From: Oscheius dolichura
Taxonomy: Eukaryota; Nematoda; Chromadorea; Rhabditida; Rhabditidae
Direction of reading: 5' to 3'
Assembly: GCA_932521035.1 (NCBI GenBank)
Contig: OW051496.1
Location: 2,356,001 to 2,420,000 of the forward strand
Length of the DNA stretch: 64,000 bases
This document shows, piece by piece, positions 1 to 12,058 of this stretch. Position 1 is the stretch's first letter, and each line of letters opens with the position of its first letter. Under the pieces are notes generated by a model. It did no database searches and had not been told where the DNA came from. It saw only the letters and a program-made list of their open reading frames with translations. The position numbers and the translations under genes were made by a program.

Positions 1-1010
1 AATCAAGAGGCTTGCCTATATATCTGAAAAAGGACAAAACGTTGAAAAAAACAATAAAGGGGAAAAAACTCACAATTCTGTGAATATGAAGAGAAGTCGT
101 TCACCCAATCGTTCATTAGGCCTAGTGCCTAAAAATAAAGAATATGGTGGCCAATAAAATGATATTTTACCTTGGCTCCTCCAGTGTTCATTCGCTATAC
201 AATATGTATAGGCAAGAGAGGCAAGATGACATTTTGATCTCCAATAAAGTCATTTTCTCGTGGTTGATAAGCACCGACGCCCACTTACCAAAATGAGTGT
301 ATTGCGATAAAACCCCTGTCACGTCTTATTACGATTTTTAGAAAATTCCACAGTCATGATTTCCTGTTAGCCACGGTCCAATTTATGGGTGAGCATTGCA
401 AATCCTTGGGAGACAACCTGGTTTCTAGCTCAATAGCCAAAAAGGATGTCTTTCATCTTTCCATTGGAAATACTCCTCTTCTTTTCTGCTGTCCCATTCA
501 ACATTTCAGTCGTTGTTACACAGCTGATCGATGTGTTTACTCGCGGACGACGGTCATTCTCCCGTCGAATTTCTCACCCTTTTCATGGTGAGAAATTACA
601 GATGTCTAGTTTCTTCCTTTAAACCTTTTCACATTCTTCGACTCGCTCTTGTTGTTTCTCCCTTTTAGTTTCTCGTAATACCGGCGTTGCTGGTTATTAG
701 CGGCTATCCCTAATGGGAAGCGTCCTTTCTTCGGTGGAATATACTTCAGACGTGATTTTCTTATCAACACGGAAACCAGCAGGCTCTCTCTCTCTTGCTT
801 TTTTTTATTCTTAAAACTTTAAGCTCGGAGTTTTATTGACTGCAAAGTTTCTCATTTTCCACGGTATTTTCAAAGGATAAGCATCCACTTTGGCGCCACT
901 GAAGGACTCTTATTGCCAACAGTTATTCTTTTCCTTTCAATTTCTCATCTCAAAAATGTTTGGTTCCTTCTAATTGCCCCTTATTCAGAGATTCTTTCTA
1001 TCTCCTTCTT
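1..1010. other. Upstream region without a clear gene; duplicated first-exon-like segment
   Basis: No convincing multi-exon gene is seen. At 713-733 there is a short start reading MGSVLSS followed by a GTGGAATA that could be a donor. The same peptide start occurs at 1011-1031 as the first exon of the next gene. It may be a duplicated or alternative first exon; nothing downstream of it before 1011 continues the frame in an obvious way. Confidence 0.4.
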
Positions 1011-3879
1011 ATGGGGAGTGTCCTTTCCTCGGTAAAATACACCCCAGATGGTAGCGTTGCTTTCCCATTTCTTTCTAATCTCGTACTATAGGTGTGCCTT
1101 ACTATCGTTTGAATGATATCAAAAACCGAGAATGGGTGGGTCAGGGAGGAGGTGGCTCGGTTTGGAAAGGATCCGGTACACAGGGATTCACTAGAACGAA
1201 CCGGTGAGTATTTTCTGCCTCAAAATATACCTATTTAGAATTGTCGCTGTGAAAAGGTTCAACATAATGGATATAGGATCTGAAAGAGAAATCGAAATAT
1301 ATATAAAAGATATTAGAATTGGCATATCTCATCTCGCGTCTTATAAATTGTTTACATTTAAATTTTCAGCACACCCATCCAAATATTGTTGAATTATTCG
1401 GAGTAATTTGGGATGGAGAGGTAATAAATAGAGGCAACTCTATAAAAAAACCAATATATACGGGATACGTGATGGAATATATGGAACTCGGTAGCCTCGA
1501 TCAAGGTGCTCTTCCTTCTAATTTATCGTAAATCCTGTATTATAAGCCCACCCTCCAATACAAGGCCCCTCTGGGAGAAGGGTTGAAAAATAGAAGCCCA
1601 CGGACTTATAATACAGGATTTACGGTAATATAAAAGTACATTTACAACAGAAATCCACGATGTCTCCAAACATTATGACATGAAGTTAATCGTGTCATGG
1701 ATTCAACAAATCGGCTATGGGCTACAATATCTACATGAACACGAAATACTTCACAGAGACGTCAAGCCCAAAAAGTAGATATTTTCTCTGTTTATTAATG
1801 TTTGTTTATTAACTCGTTTTTAGCATCCTTTTAGCAACAAGAACTCATTTAAAACTGGCGGATTTTGGACTGGCTAGGAATGTTTCTCATCAAAATACAT
1901 ATACTACTGGGTAATTAACGCTTCTCTTCCCTATAAACTTTGTTATTCCAGTCTCAGAGGAACCGACCCCTATATGGCCCCGGAAATAGTGGGAACAGAA
2001 AAGAATTATGGACCACCGGTTGATGTTTATTCGTTTGGAATCACAATTTGGGAAATTATATGCCGGAAGTAGGGTGATTTTATTTGATCAGTGGATAATT
2101 TAAAAGTAGGTACCCTTCGAAACATCTACAAGTTGGAAATGATTGTATAGAACTGCCTATAGATCCTGATCAAATGAGCGAGGATTCGTGGAATTTTGTT
2201 AAAAGGTTGGTGTAGAAATATGAAGTTTGGGGCTGAAAAGGCCTACAAAATTAACCTTATTTCGTTTTCTTTGTTTGTTGGACAATTCTATAAAAATATT
2301 TTTAAAGGAACAGTCAGGGAGTTTTTCTGCTACCGTATACAGAAAAAGCGATTTTTTCATATTTCACTGTTTTCATTATACCGTAAAACCTCTATTAGAA
2401 CCCCATGTGGTTGTATATTTCGATACCTTCGCGAAGGGGTGGCTCTATTAGAGGGTGGGGCTTTATATTTCCATTGTGCTCTGAGAGGGGGGTTGTAATA
2501 GAGGTTTTACGGTATTTACCTTTGGTGTACATATAGAGATCGTTTAAAATGTGGAAAAAATGAAAAGAAACGATAAAAATAGCGATACATCATCAAAATG
2601 CTGACGAATGCTGATCAAATTTTGAAAAAACGTTCTTCCCGGGCACCGGCGTGCTGACGTCCGTAACTTGGGATGCTGACGTTGGTCGATATTCGAGCAC
2701 TTTGAACGCATTTTTCTCGATATTTTGACATTTTTATGATTTATAAAATAGTGATCAGCGAAAAATTCTCTATTTTCTGAGACCTGGTCGAAAAACTCCC
2801 TGACTGTTCCTTTAAGATGCTGGCAAAGAGAGATATCTGATAGGCCGTCGATCCAGGAAATCATAAACTTTGAACCGAAATTCGTTCAAACGGTAGGTGA
2901 AAATTTGAGAGTTAGGAAAGAAAATGGGCTCCGCTTTTTTTAGATTTTGGTCGTGGGAGGAGATATTGATAATAAAAAGATGGCAATATGGAATCGGGGG
3001 GAATCCACTTGGACTGTTTCACGAATGGAACTTTTTCACTATATTATATCTGGTGGTGTTGTTTATCTCGATGATGAACTCTATATAATTACCCATGGCA
3101 AGTCATTATCCAAGTTGGACAAAAATATGGAATTGAAACAACTGGCTGATATGAATGAGAAACGAGGATATATTAAGAATACCTGTTTGGGATGGAATGG
3201 ATACATTTGGGTGTTTGGAGGACGGAATCTGGACAGAGGAGAAGTACTAAAAAGTGTGGAACGATATGATCCGAAGGAGGATAAATGGACACGGATGCCG
3301 TAAGTTGTCTTTATAAAGGGAGCCTATAATCTTTTGATTATTTTCCGGCTAATAAGTGATTTTAGAGACATGAAATATGGCAGATGTTGGGCAGCTGCAG
3401 CAGTCTGTAACGGGAAAATATATATTAGCGGAGGAAGAGGAGATGGTAATGCCAGATTGAAAAGTGTGGAATGTTTCGATCCTGAGAGTGGAGTGTGGAC
3501 TGAACTGACGGATATGCCAACACCTCGATCTGGCCATTTCCTCGTTTTTTATAGAAATAGACTGGTTGTAATAGGAGGTCATGATGGAAAAGAATGGACT
3601 ACCACAGTTCTGGAATTGGATCCACTGGAGAAAAATGGACAGTGGAAGGAGTTGTCGCACTTAACCACCCCTCTTCCTACTGTTGCAGCAGTTCTTGGTC
3701 GAGAAATCTTTACAATTGGCACGAACTCTGATGAGGTGGAAATATTTAACGGTATCAATTGGAGTGTTGGCCCCTCTTTCCCTCTTCCTTCGATTTTTCC
3801 TTGGTTCCCGTCTGCCGTTCTCGTGCCTCAAGAGTTCGCGGATCGTCTTTCTTCTTATCCGATCGATTTAGAACAATAA
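1011..3879 (+). CDS. Protein kinase-kelch fusion protein, complete, possible N-myristoylation
   Basis: Eleven exons can be read: 1011-1050, 1092-1203, 1239-~1307, 1370-1505, 1651-1774, 1824-1910, 1952-2068, 2110-2205, 2817-2892, 2944-3299 and 3366-3879. The start MGSVLSS fits an N-myristoylation signal (Gly2, Ser6). The kinase shows a glycine loop (GQGGGGSV), the lysine in VAVKRF, HRDVKPKN, ADFGLA, YMAPE and a closing CW...RP motif. A phase-0 intron then leads into a six-blade kelch propeller, three blades per exon, ending EIFNGINW. It is probably a membrane-tethered Ser/Thr kinase whose kelch half binds a partner; that role is inference. The intron after the third exon has no GT at the expected donor (sequence ATAAAAGATATT), so this junction is uncertain. 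The intron 2206-2816 is filled by nested MITEs. Confidence 0.8.
1527..1624. repeat. Short palindromic MITE in a kinase intron
   Basis: CGTAAATCCTGTATTATAAG at the left is the inverse complement of the right end, where CTTATAATACAGGATTTACG stands. The element is about 98 bases and lies in the intron between kinase exons 4 and 5 of the 1011-3879 gene. Confidence 0.75.
2306..2811. mobile_element. TTAA-flanked MITE (piggyBac-like target) in kinase intron
   Basis: Inverted ends AGGAACAGTCAGGGAG / CTCCCTGACTGTTCCT are flanked by TTAA on both sides (2302-2305 and 2812-2815). TTAA duplication is the signature of piggyBac-type transposition; no transposase is present. The right TTAA followed by G forms the splice acceptor of the next kinase exon (starts 2817), so the insertion sits exactly at the intron end and keeps splicing possible. 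Similar ends occur at 4662-5097, 33324-33546 and 57452-57589. Confidence 0.8.
2379..2514. repeat. Palindromic MITE nested inside the TTAA MITE
   Basis: TACCGTAAAACCTCTATTA at the left matches the inverse complement of the right end TAATAGAGGTTTTACGGTA. It lies wholly inside the TTAA-flanked element 2306-2811, so it inserted later. Confidence 0.75.
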
Positions 3880-4095
3880 ATAATTCGAGAGATCATAGCG
3901 AAATTGACAGGATATTTTTTGAGGGAGTATAACAAAAAGCAAAGAGGGAGAGATGTATTTCTCGACAAAAAGAAAAAGACGGAATGAACGATGAAACCTT
4001 GCACGGTTGTCTATGTCGAGTCGTTTTCTGAAGGCCGCTGCGGTCGAATTTCTTATGGAAAAGTGAATCACGAGACCTTGCACATTTTGTCTAGC

Positions 4096-4281
4096 CAGGG
4101 AATGGCACGACCTTGCTATTAGCTCACGAGGGGTTGAATTTGCCGTTTTTGCCTAATAAAGGGGGTTTTACAGGAAAATACCCCAACGCCAACCTTATTT
4201 ACAAACTTCCGACCCTCATAACTCGGTGACACGATGTAGGTGGCACCTCTGGACCTGATGACAGGTTCGTGCCATTCCCTG
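4096..4281. repeat. Short inverted-repeat element with hAT-like ends
   Basis: Ends read CAGGGAATGGCACGA and TCGTGCCATTCCCTG, 186 bases apart. The CAGGG terminus resembles hAT transposon ends, but the 8 bases flanking each side do not match, so the family is uncertain. No coding capacity was found in 3880-4650. Confidence 0.5.
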
Positions 4282-4661
4282 GTAAATTTCAGTGGCGCTA
4301 TTGAATTCTTCAATCGTGTTGATAAAAACCAACTTTATTCTTCTTCAGCAACATATAAAATTGAACCCATAAAGGAAGGAAAAATCACGTGAAAAGTTGG
4401 GGGCGAGGGGGCGGGTATAAGAAGGAAAAATATAAAAAGGGGAAGAAGACAATTTCGAAAGTAAACAGGCGACAAAAAGACAAAAACAAATAAAAAATTA
4501 GAAGAGAAAAAGGCAAAAAGAGATCGTTGACATGTTTTGTTATACCGAAATTTGTGTTTCACAAGGGCTTCCATCCGTCTAGACATCGATTTTTTTGGGG
4601 GTTTATTTTCTCTCCTGCCTTTTTTTTAAATTTAAAATTAAAGATATTTCCATACTTTTAA

Positions 4662-5097
4662 AGGAACTGTCAGGGACCAAGTGGAAGTGATCACTTGACC
4701 CTGAGCAATCGAGTCCCAAGCGACTGACTACATATGGGGTCTATTCTCTATCCAACTTTTCGTTTCGGGGTCATTTGTGCGTATTTTACGACTCATGTAG
4801 CGTTTTCCGCATTTTCTCTACCAAAAAATCTAGCAACCTAACTCAGTATAAGCTTAAAAAATTGGCCGTTTTCTCCTGATCACGACGATATGTTTATTTT
4901 TGCATACCCATGAAAGGTCCTGCAACGATCACGATCATTTTTTCGCTTTTAACCGTTTTTCGACCTGATTTTGATCATAAATGTGTATTTTTTCTCGTGA
5001 AACAGGCGTCCATATGCAAAAATAAATATACAATCGTGATCAGGAGAAAACGGCGCATTTTTTAAGCCCAAGTTGTTTTAGGTCCCTGACAGTTCCT
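4662..5097. mobile_element. TTAA-flanked MITE with internal palindrome
   Basis: Inverted ends AGGAACTGTCAGGGACC / GGTCCCTGACAGTTCCT are flanked by TTAA at 4658-4661 and 5098-5101. Inside, CGTTTTCTCCTGATCACGA near 4870 pairs with its complement near 5035. It is non-coding and a relative of the element at 2306-2811. Confidence 0.8.
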
Positions 5098-5099
5098 TT

Positions 5100-6700
5100 A
5101 AAAGTAATTAGAATGGAGCGGAAACCTTGGAAGATATTAAAAGGTGGAAAGGGTGGAAAGTGTAAAGAAGGGGTTGTGAGAGTGTGGGCGACTGCCCTGT
5201 TGCTGGGAAACGAGAATGTCGACGATATGTCGACGATATGATCGCCGCGGTACCACCAGTTGTCAAATACTGACAGACACAGGGAAGTTGGAAATGGAGT
5301 CAACCCTGGAATATCCGCTGGAAATGGACTGTCATCTCAGAAATTAGAAAAACTTCTCTATTTCGAGCCACTGCTTTGTGTTCTAGTCACTTGGTTATAA
5401 AAAATGCCAATTGTGTGACCATAACAATTTTTGAGTTCCCGAATCGGGAGCGGTGTCATTCGGCTCGATAATTTCTGCTGAACACGATTGTGCTTTTAAA
5501 GGGAACAGGGGAGCTACCAGCAGTAGATTTCGCGCCTACAGTACGACCCTTACCTATTTTTCAATTTTTGATTCTTTTTTTCGGAAATTCTTCAAATTTT
5601 TCTCTTCTTCAAAATTGAGATTTTGTTGAAGGTATTATTGTTTAAAAACAGATACGTATACAGACCAGGGTTGGGCGAACAGTTCGGCTCGGCTCCAATA
5701 AGCTCGTGTTTCCCCGGACCCCGCGCCGGCCCGGCCCGTTGACAACATTACAAGCGGGTCGGTAACGTTGGGTCCGACTGGTCTCCACCCAGCACAAGAA
5801 GAAGAAGAAAAGTACAAGAAAATGCAATACGAACTCTTTATTTTCAGCCAAAAATAACACAAAAAAACATAAAGAATCAAACCATTTTTGCCGAGATGCT
5901 GACGTTTCCATGATACCGCTGATCTATACAGTTTTTTGGTGTAAATGGAGTAACTCACACGGGATATGACGCTGTTCAAACGAGAAAAAAAACTAGAAAA
6001 GATCTGAATAATCTGAAAAATCCCAGAATCCGGCTTCCCGCCGGCCTCCACCCGTTGGAAACTATCAGGGTGCCCCTGCTGGGCATACCGTACCCCAGAG
6101 GGATTGCATTTCTTCTGCCCCATAACCCGCAAAACATTTGTCTTCTTCTCTTCTTCTTCTACAGTAATCCGGCAGAAGGGAGTTCCAGCAAGATCAACAA
6201 TATCCAGTAGAGACGGCACCAATATCAGGCAATCGCCCTCAGTAAACCACTAAAAATAGAATAAATACTATTGAAAAAAGACAAAGAGGGCGAAAATTTA
6301 GGGAGCCCACTCGGCTGCTTTTGTTTGTTATTGTTATTCAGGGAGAAACTTTTTGAGGTCATGAGGCCGCTCAAGGGGTAATCCCAAACCGTCTACGGGT
6401 AGTGGATAGTTCCAAAACTAGAGACGACTGAGATAAACGGCAGCGGGTGCATGATTTTCAAAAAGAGACGGGTCACTTGGCACCCTAGACAACTGTCTGG
6501 CCGTCCCTTTCCATACAGACCGACAAACGGTTCAAAAATGGCGGAACGACAAGTGTCTTAACTCCGGTAGACAGCTAGAAGTAGTCGGCCGTTTCGTCTC
6601 CTTTCGCCGGTGTCCCAGTCGGTTCAGTTTGATCCCTCTGGCCAAGATGACATTGTAGTTCTGAGGCGATCCGGTGAGCCGATACTTTCGTCCAGTGAAT
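5100..6700. other. Gene-poor stretch
   Basis: No exon chain is convincing here. Long minus-strand frames exist (5635-6222) but show low-complexity composition and no recognisable domain. A short motif, GGGAGCTACCAGCAGTAGA at about 5508-5530, recurs near 8565 and (inverted) near 12650, marking a dispersed repeat. Confidence 0.4.
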
Positions 6701-6706
6701 CCGAAC

Positions 6707-7665
6707 TGCCGTGGATTTATAGCTGAAATTTGTCATTTGAAGGAAAGAAGAACCACTGAGGATGTTGGAAGAAAAAGCTTTCGCTGTTTTCACTCGGCAG
6801 CCATCCTCCACCCTTCTGGCAACTTTGTTCAGCTTCGGCCAATGTTTTCTCCTTTTTGTGGAATTCGACGCAGACATCATCGACGAGAAGCCTTCCAGCA
6901 GGACAGAGATAGGTGAATTCTGAAACAAGAAAACATTAATGTTAATGGCGACCTGGACATTAATGGCGACCTGGAACCCTAGCAAAAATTGCCTCCATTT
7001 CCAGTCGAGAGCATTCCTTGCCGGTCGTTTCCTGCTCGGAGTGATCCCAAAGGTCAAAATGGTCACGGGAATACGTTTCAGCTACCGAAACACCCTACGG
7101 CTAGAGTTGAAATGGTCAAAATCCGGTTAAGTCAGTCGAGCACCATTTCTAACCGCCAAATGAATCAATTGCGGTTACAATCGATTGACCTTCAAAGAAG
7201 CCAAAGACAAAGGTTTGTAGAGGGTCCGAGGAACAGGCCACGAACTGTATCGGAGCAGCTGGATAGCGCCAGGCGACGGCGCAGCTACTGTAGCCTTTGT
7301 AGAAAGAGCAAGAGCTTACCATAATTGCAAGCGACCACGTCGCCGTCCTTTTTAGCTTCGGTGAAGTTGGCCGGGCACATGTATTCGCAGAGGTCGTTCC
7401 ATTTCTTCTCCGGTACATCCACATCAAAAGTCAGCTTGCAGTGTGCATCGATCCCGGCTGCTCCTTTTTCAGTTGAAAATATTCCTTCGGCCACGCGAAT
7501 GTGTGATGTTCACAGAGCCATTTTGCCGTATCCAATGGATCCTTGCTCGTATCCCAAGTCGTTGCTTCTCTGGTTTTTGAGAACTGAAATTGGTGGTTTA
7601 GAAAGTCACAAAAAGCAGCAAACTACCGAGAACAGAAGAGTAGCAAACAAGAAGAAGACGACCAT
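6707..7665 (-). CDS. Probable secreted C-type lectin-like protein, gene model unresolved
   Basis: The minus strand offers a signal-peptide-like first exon (7665-7627, MVVFFLFATLLFS) followed by a donor GTAGTT. Exon 7094-6971 joins in phase across a 51-base intron to an exon starting at 6919. The joined frame reads the N-terminal half of a C-type lectin fold: CPAGRLLVDDVCVEFHKKEK, then AEAEQSCQKGGGWL, with the expected cysteine spacing. The region between (7583-7322) contains another cysteine-bearing frame (KKWNDLCEYMCPANF) but needs a frame change or an unusually short 25-base intron to link. The C-terminal half of the lectin fold is not clear. It could be a real gene with missed introns or a decaying copy. 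Confidence 0.5.
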
Positions 7666-8204
7666 CTTGGGAGAAGCGAAGAGGAGCGAAATAAATGAAA
7701 TGTGGGTTACGGTAAATGGACAAGTTTCCAGAAGTATCCAGTCGAAACAACCGTTCTAACTTCGCTTTTGACCCTTTGATGCCTTTGAAATAGTAGCTGG
7801 TCATTTTTCTGGGATCAATTTTCTGACCTAAAATTAGCAGGTTCCTTGATTCTGCAATCTCATGGACTTCCTATACACCGGGCTCGCATCGGTAAGAGTC
7901 CACCCTACTAAATTCTCGGAAGCACTCTCTTCGGGGAGGGAACAATCGCAGTCTTCGCCCTTCTGGGATAAGCTGCGCTATCTCTGCCCAGAGTTTATCC
8001 TATTTATCACGTAACTTATTATCAATTTTTGGCAATTTTCTACTGTGTCAGGTATCAGGTGAGTTTAAGATTGTGAAGGGCCCCTCCAACTCCTAACTTC
8101 AGTTTCAGATGCAAGAAATGCTGTTTCCGATGAAAATACCAAGAAAAGACAAGACTTGGAAATTTATTGACTGGCCGCCGGTTTATCAGTCGTCTAGGAG
8201 AGGA

Positions 8205-8456
8205 TCACTCTTTCGGCCTTTGCTGCTGCCTGTCATATTGTAGAGGAGGATCAGCGCAGTCCGCCAGGCCGGACCACCGCACATACATAGCGGGCACTCC
8301 ATTGACGACCTCCACCCGTGCAGCAGACGTCTCCAGAAAATCTCCAGGCTGCACAGCATGGTCGTCGTGATCTCGCATCAACTGCCCTAGATCAACTCGT
8401 ACCTCATCATGTCCGTCAAGCCCAACGAACCTGATCCACAAGGTAGCGCCAATTTT
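8205..8456 (-). CDS. Terminal exon of an unrecognised minus-strand gene
   Basis: A clean acceptor (TTATTTTAG) opens a frame beginning KIGATLWIRFVGLDGHDEV and running 83 residues to a stop. A polyadenylation signal AATAAA lies just downstream on the minus strand (8168-8163). The peptide is acidic and without transmembrane segments; I do not recognise the family. An upstream exon ending before a GTGAGT donor near 8516 can be joined in phase but its own start is unclear. Confidence 0.45.
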   Translation of the reverse strand, partial: KIGATLWIRFVGLDGHDEVRVDLGQLMRDHDDHAVQPGDFLETSAARVEVVNGVPAMYVRWSGLADCADPPLQYDRQQQRPKE

Positions 8457-9474
8457 CTAAAATAATATTTCTTGCAGTTCGGCCAGTTGTTTTAAGTAGT
8501 CAGAAAGAGAACTCACACTTATGTTGCATCCAATCCTTGACTCTATCGTCTTCACTTTTCAAGGGAGCTACCGGCAGCAAAAAAAAATTGTAGATAATGT
8601 AGATGATCTCTTTTCGCGGGCCGTGTTTTTCGTTAGCGTCCTTTTTTTGAGAAAATCGTTTCGTCGACAAATCTATTTATTTCTTTGTTTATACTCATTT
8701 TCTCTGCATTATTTTTGCTGCTAAATTATCTACATTTGATAGCGGTTCTTTTGCAGTATCACTGAACATGTGGCATGCGATATAAATGGCGAAAAATAAA
8801 TAATAACGCATCAAACGAATCTGAAATAGAATTTGATGAATTTCTTTTGATTCTTGTATTGCTTTTGCTTCTCCTTATTTTTTACACATATAGTAGCATG
8901 TTAGCAACATATTATAATTGTTACAGAACGAAAAATGAGAAAAAATGAGCCAAATTAGCATACTGCAAGTCGCTTTCGAATTTAGCCATTATTTCATTTT
9001 CATTATTTGTTGTATTGCTTTCTCTTGTTGTTTCGTTATGTAACCCGCAACTTTTTTTGAGTTGAGAAATTGAGAGTAGGCTCATTCGAACCGATAATTT
9101 TTGTTGCGTACAACTGCAGTTTTAAAAAAAATTGAAAATGAGGGAGTGAGGAGGAAGCGAGCTTTTAAATTTCGCAAATGGCACGATCGTTTTTTGAGCT
9201 AGCGTGACGAGAGTAGTGTCATTCGATGGCGCGTCTTGGCGTCTTGGCGGCTTATTTTTTGCTAAGCTCTGGCGCGTAACAGTGACGAATCGACAGCACT
9301 TTACCAAAGTTAAGCCCTTTTTCTATAAGTCAACGGTCAAAAATGGTTTCGCTTTTAGTTCTGTCAAATGCGGAAATTGACCGTTCCGACTTTGAAGGAA
9401 GGGCCCGCGCGGAACCTTGGCCAACACACAACAGGGGCCCTCCCTCCAATAAATACTGGGCTCTTCTGGTCCTA

Positions 9475-9725
9475 CCCTAATAATAGGCAGATGTCCGTCT
9501 GTATGACCTGTCGTTTGTTCAGATTGACCGGTCAAATGAGAGAGAAGCAGAAAGTTTCGACCGTTTGATTTTTTTCGACTGTCAAATTTTGATCCGAAAA
9601 GAGAATGCCTAGGGGCAGGTGCAACATCGTCTGACGAAGGCGCTGGGCAGGAGAATGGAGAAGGGGGAGTCGGCTCTGGAGGAAGGGGGGCCGAGCACGG
9701 TCAAGCTGAAGGCGCCCTCGGCTTG
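9475..9725. repeat. Copy of the dispersed repeat also found at 20135-20735
   Basis: Starts TCCTACCCTAATAATAGG, passes through GACCGGTCAAA and GAAAGTTTCGACCG, then a GC-rich stretch with GGCGCTGGGCAGGAG and GAGCACGGTCAAGC. The same order of blocks occurs at 20135-20735, where the GC-rich part is expanded. It lies just upstream of a kelch gene. Confidence 0.65.
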
Positions 9726-9939
9726 TTTCAATAATCTGTGAAGGTAGCCGGCTAAAACTGTTGTGATCCTAATTGCTGGCAAAAAATTACAATATCCAAA
9801 CACTGGCAAACTCGACAGCCGCAACAATTTCCGTTTCTTATCAAAGTCTCCCTTATCAGGACCTTTGCCTGCCTCTTCCCTTGTTCAAATCGACTTTTCC
9901 CATTTCTCAATCTTTCCATAAACTATTTCAGCTACTCTA

Positions 9940-11124
9940 ATGGCAACTAATCCTTCTGACGCGAATATCCACATGATGGAGGCGGAAAATAGAGAATTGA
10001 AGCAATTGATCCCAGGACAAGTGGATAAGGGGACGGTGGGGTATTATTTGGGAAGAGAATAATTAACATTCTTTTAGATTTTACTCCTTGGAGGAGATAA
10101 AGATGGTAATGGGAGTGATAGGAGAGGAACAGATGATATGGTCATTTTGAAACAAGACAAATGGATCAAATTGGCATTGAAATTACCGAAAGAACTTTTT
10201 CGTGGTGGTGCAGTATATCTGGATGGAGAGATCTATGTATTCGGTGGTCATTATATGGAGGAAGATATGTACTCGGCGGATACGAGATGGAGTTTATACA
10301 AATTGGATAACAAAACATTGAAATGGATACGATTGGCAGATATGAATGAGGGGCGACGGTGTATTACAAATAGCAGTGTGGAATGGAATGGATACATTTG
10401 GGTATTTGGAGGAGAGGATGAAAAGTATAGATGCCTAAAAAGTGTGGAACGATATGATCCGAAGGAGAACAAATGGATTAAAATGCCGTGAGTTGAATAT
10501 TTTTCCCCTTTTTTCTCTTCTTCTATAGTCGGTTTCCAACGGCCGCTTCGTCTCTCAAACGAGATGATACAACATCTGAGACTAGGCTCAATCAGGGCTA
10601 ATCAATATTTTAGGGACATGAAATATAAGCGAGGTTATACAGCTGCAACAGTTCATAATGGCAAATTCATTGTCTGTGGTGGATATGGTGATTCGAATCG
10701 TTTGGAAAGTGTGGAATGTTTCGACCCGGAGAGTGGTGTCTGGACGGAGCTGAATGATATGCCAACACCTCTTCTTGGTCCTTCTCTCGTTTCTTATGGA
10801 AATAATCTCATTTTAATGGGAGGTCATAATGGAAGGGCAATAGTCAATACTGTACGGGAAGTGAGTAATCTAGAAGGAAAAGGAACATGGAAACAACTGC
10901 CACCTATGAAACAACCTCGATGGCTCTTTTCTGCAGCAGTCCTTGACAATGAGATTTTTGTAATTGGAGGATTGAATGGCATAGGCAAAGATCTCGATAA
11001 AACTGAAATATTTAATGGAAAAAGCTGGAGAGACGGTCCCCTGCTTCCCAATGTGTGCAGCCTTATGTCTCCAGTTGTTATTCCCCGCCATCTGGCTGAT
11101 ATCCTTTCTAATTCCACAGAGTAA
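9940..11124 (+). CDS. Kelch-repeat protein, kelch-only member of the family, 338 residues
   Basis: Exons 9940-10035, 10078-10487 and 10614-11124 join without frame conflict to 339 codons including stop. A TTTCAG acceptor ends 8 bases before the ATG, suggesting spliced-leader addition. The 32-residue head (MATNPSDANIHMMEAENREL and 12 more) replaces the kinase; then the phase-0 intron leads to ILLLGGD and six kelch blades (for example WNGYIWVFGG, SVERYDPKENKW, SVECFDPESGVW, EIFNGKSW). Intron positions match those of the kinase-kelch fusions. It probably binds a protein partner, perhaps competing with the fusion kinases (inference). It is nearly identical to the minus-strand gene at 62594-63767. 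Confidence 0.88.
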
Positions 11125-11490
11125 TCCCCTATTAAACAAATAAATCTTTCCCTCCATTTAAAGTATTCCTATTCAAGAGGATTCATTTCAAAAATTGTTG
11201 AAAATGTGGTGTTTTGTGTTTTTTGATCCTTATCTAAAGCGTTGTCGCAATAATTTTTGTGTGGTTTGTTCCGTGAAATTTATTTGTAACGGAATTTCAA
11301 GTCGACGATAAGAATTGTTATTATAGTAGGGTGATGGATAAGTCCTGTCAATGACCTCATAACTTTTGATAGAGACCGTTTTACAGTACACATGAGCACT
11401 TCCTAGGTAGATCTCGGAGTGGCCGATCTGATAAAACAAACTAGAAAACAATTCCATGTAATTGCGAAATTTACCGGGCGTTTCAAAAAA
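9995..11490. repeat. Left arm of a large inverted duplication
   Basis: From about TTGATCCCAGGACAAGTGG through the kelch gene and its 3' flank (TTTCCCTCCATTTAAAGT, GATCCTTATCTAAAGCG, AATTCCATGTAATTGCG) the sequence matches, inverted, the region about 62250-63690. Both coding and non-coding parts match, so this is recent segmental duplication. Confidence 0.85.
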
Positions 11491-11955
11491 AAAGTGAGTT
11501 TTGTCATTTTTGCTGGTGCGCTATGTTCCCGGTCACTTCTAAAAAAACTGAATACAAAACAGAATAGAAAGGTCGGGGGTTCGGATCCTCTTCGTGAAAT
11601 TCTCTTTTTCTTTTTTTCTTTTTGTTGATATAGTTTCATTTTTGCAAAAGAAGGTGTTTCCTGCAAAAAAAGAAAAAAGCAAAAGAAAGTATAAAAGATC
11701 GACGCCGAGCGGGATCGAACCCTCGAGCCGTAATTTCAATACGGACTGCGTCGCACCCTATTTGACAATCGATTGGGAAATGGCGATTTTACATGAAAAA
11801 TAAAAGTTTGATAGATGATTTTGATCAACTCTGCGAGAGATCGAACGGCGTATTCAGTTTTTTCGAAAGTGGCCGGGAAGATACCGTACCAGCGAAAATG
11901 GCAAAACTCACTGTTTTTTTGAAACGGCCGGTAAATTTCGCAATTACATGGAATT
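11450..11955. repeat. Foldback element with internal tRNA-like segments
   Basis: Arms of roughly 105 bases face each other: AATTCCATGTAATTGCG at 11450 and its complement ending near 11955. The centre holds GGGGGTTCGGATCC (11573-11586) and, on the minus strand, GGGTTCGATCCCG (about 11710-11722), both matching the tRNA B-box/T-arm consensus. A related element stands at 61875-62290. Confidence 0.65.
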
Positions 11956-12058
11956 TTTTTCTAGTTCATATTCATTGTTTGTTGTATTGCTTTCTCTTGT
12001 TGTTTTATCATTTCTATTTTGTTTTCTATTGTTTCTAAACGATAATTCATTATTTTTA

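Noticed and set aside
5635-6222. Minus-strand frame of 195 residues.
   Set aside because: No domain, odd composition, no acceptor or donor at sensible places, and no overlap with any repeat-conserved frame.
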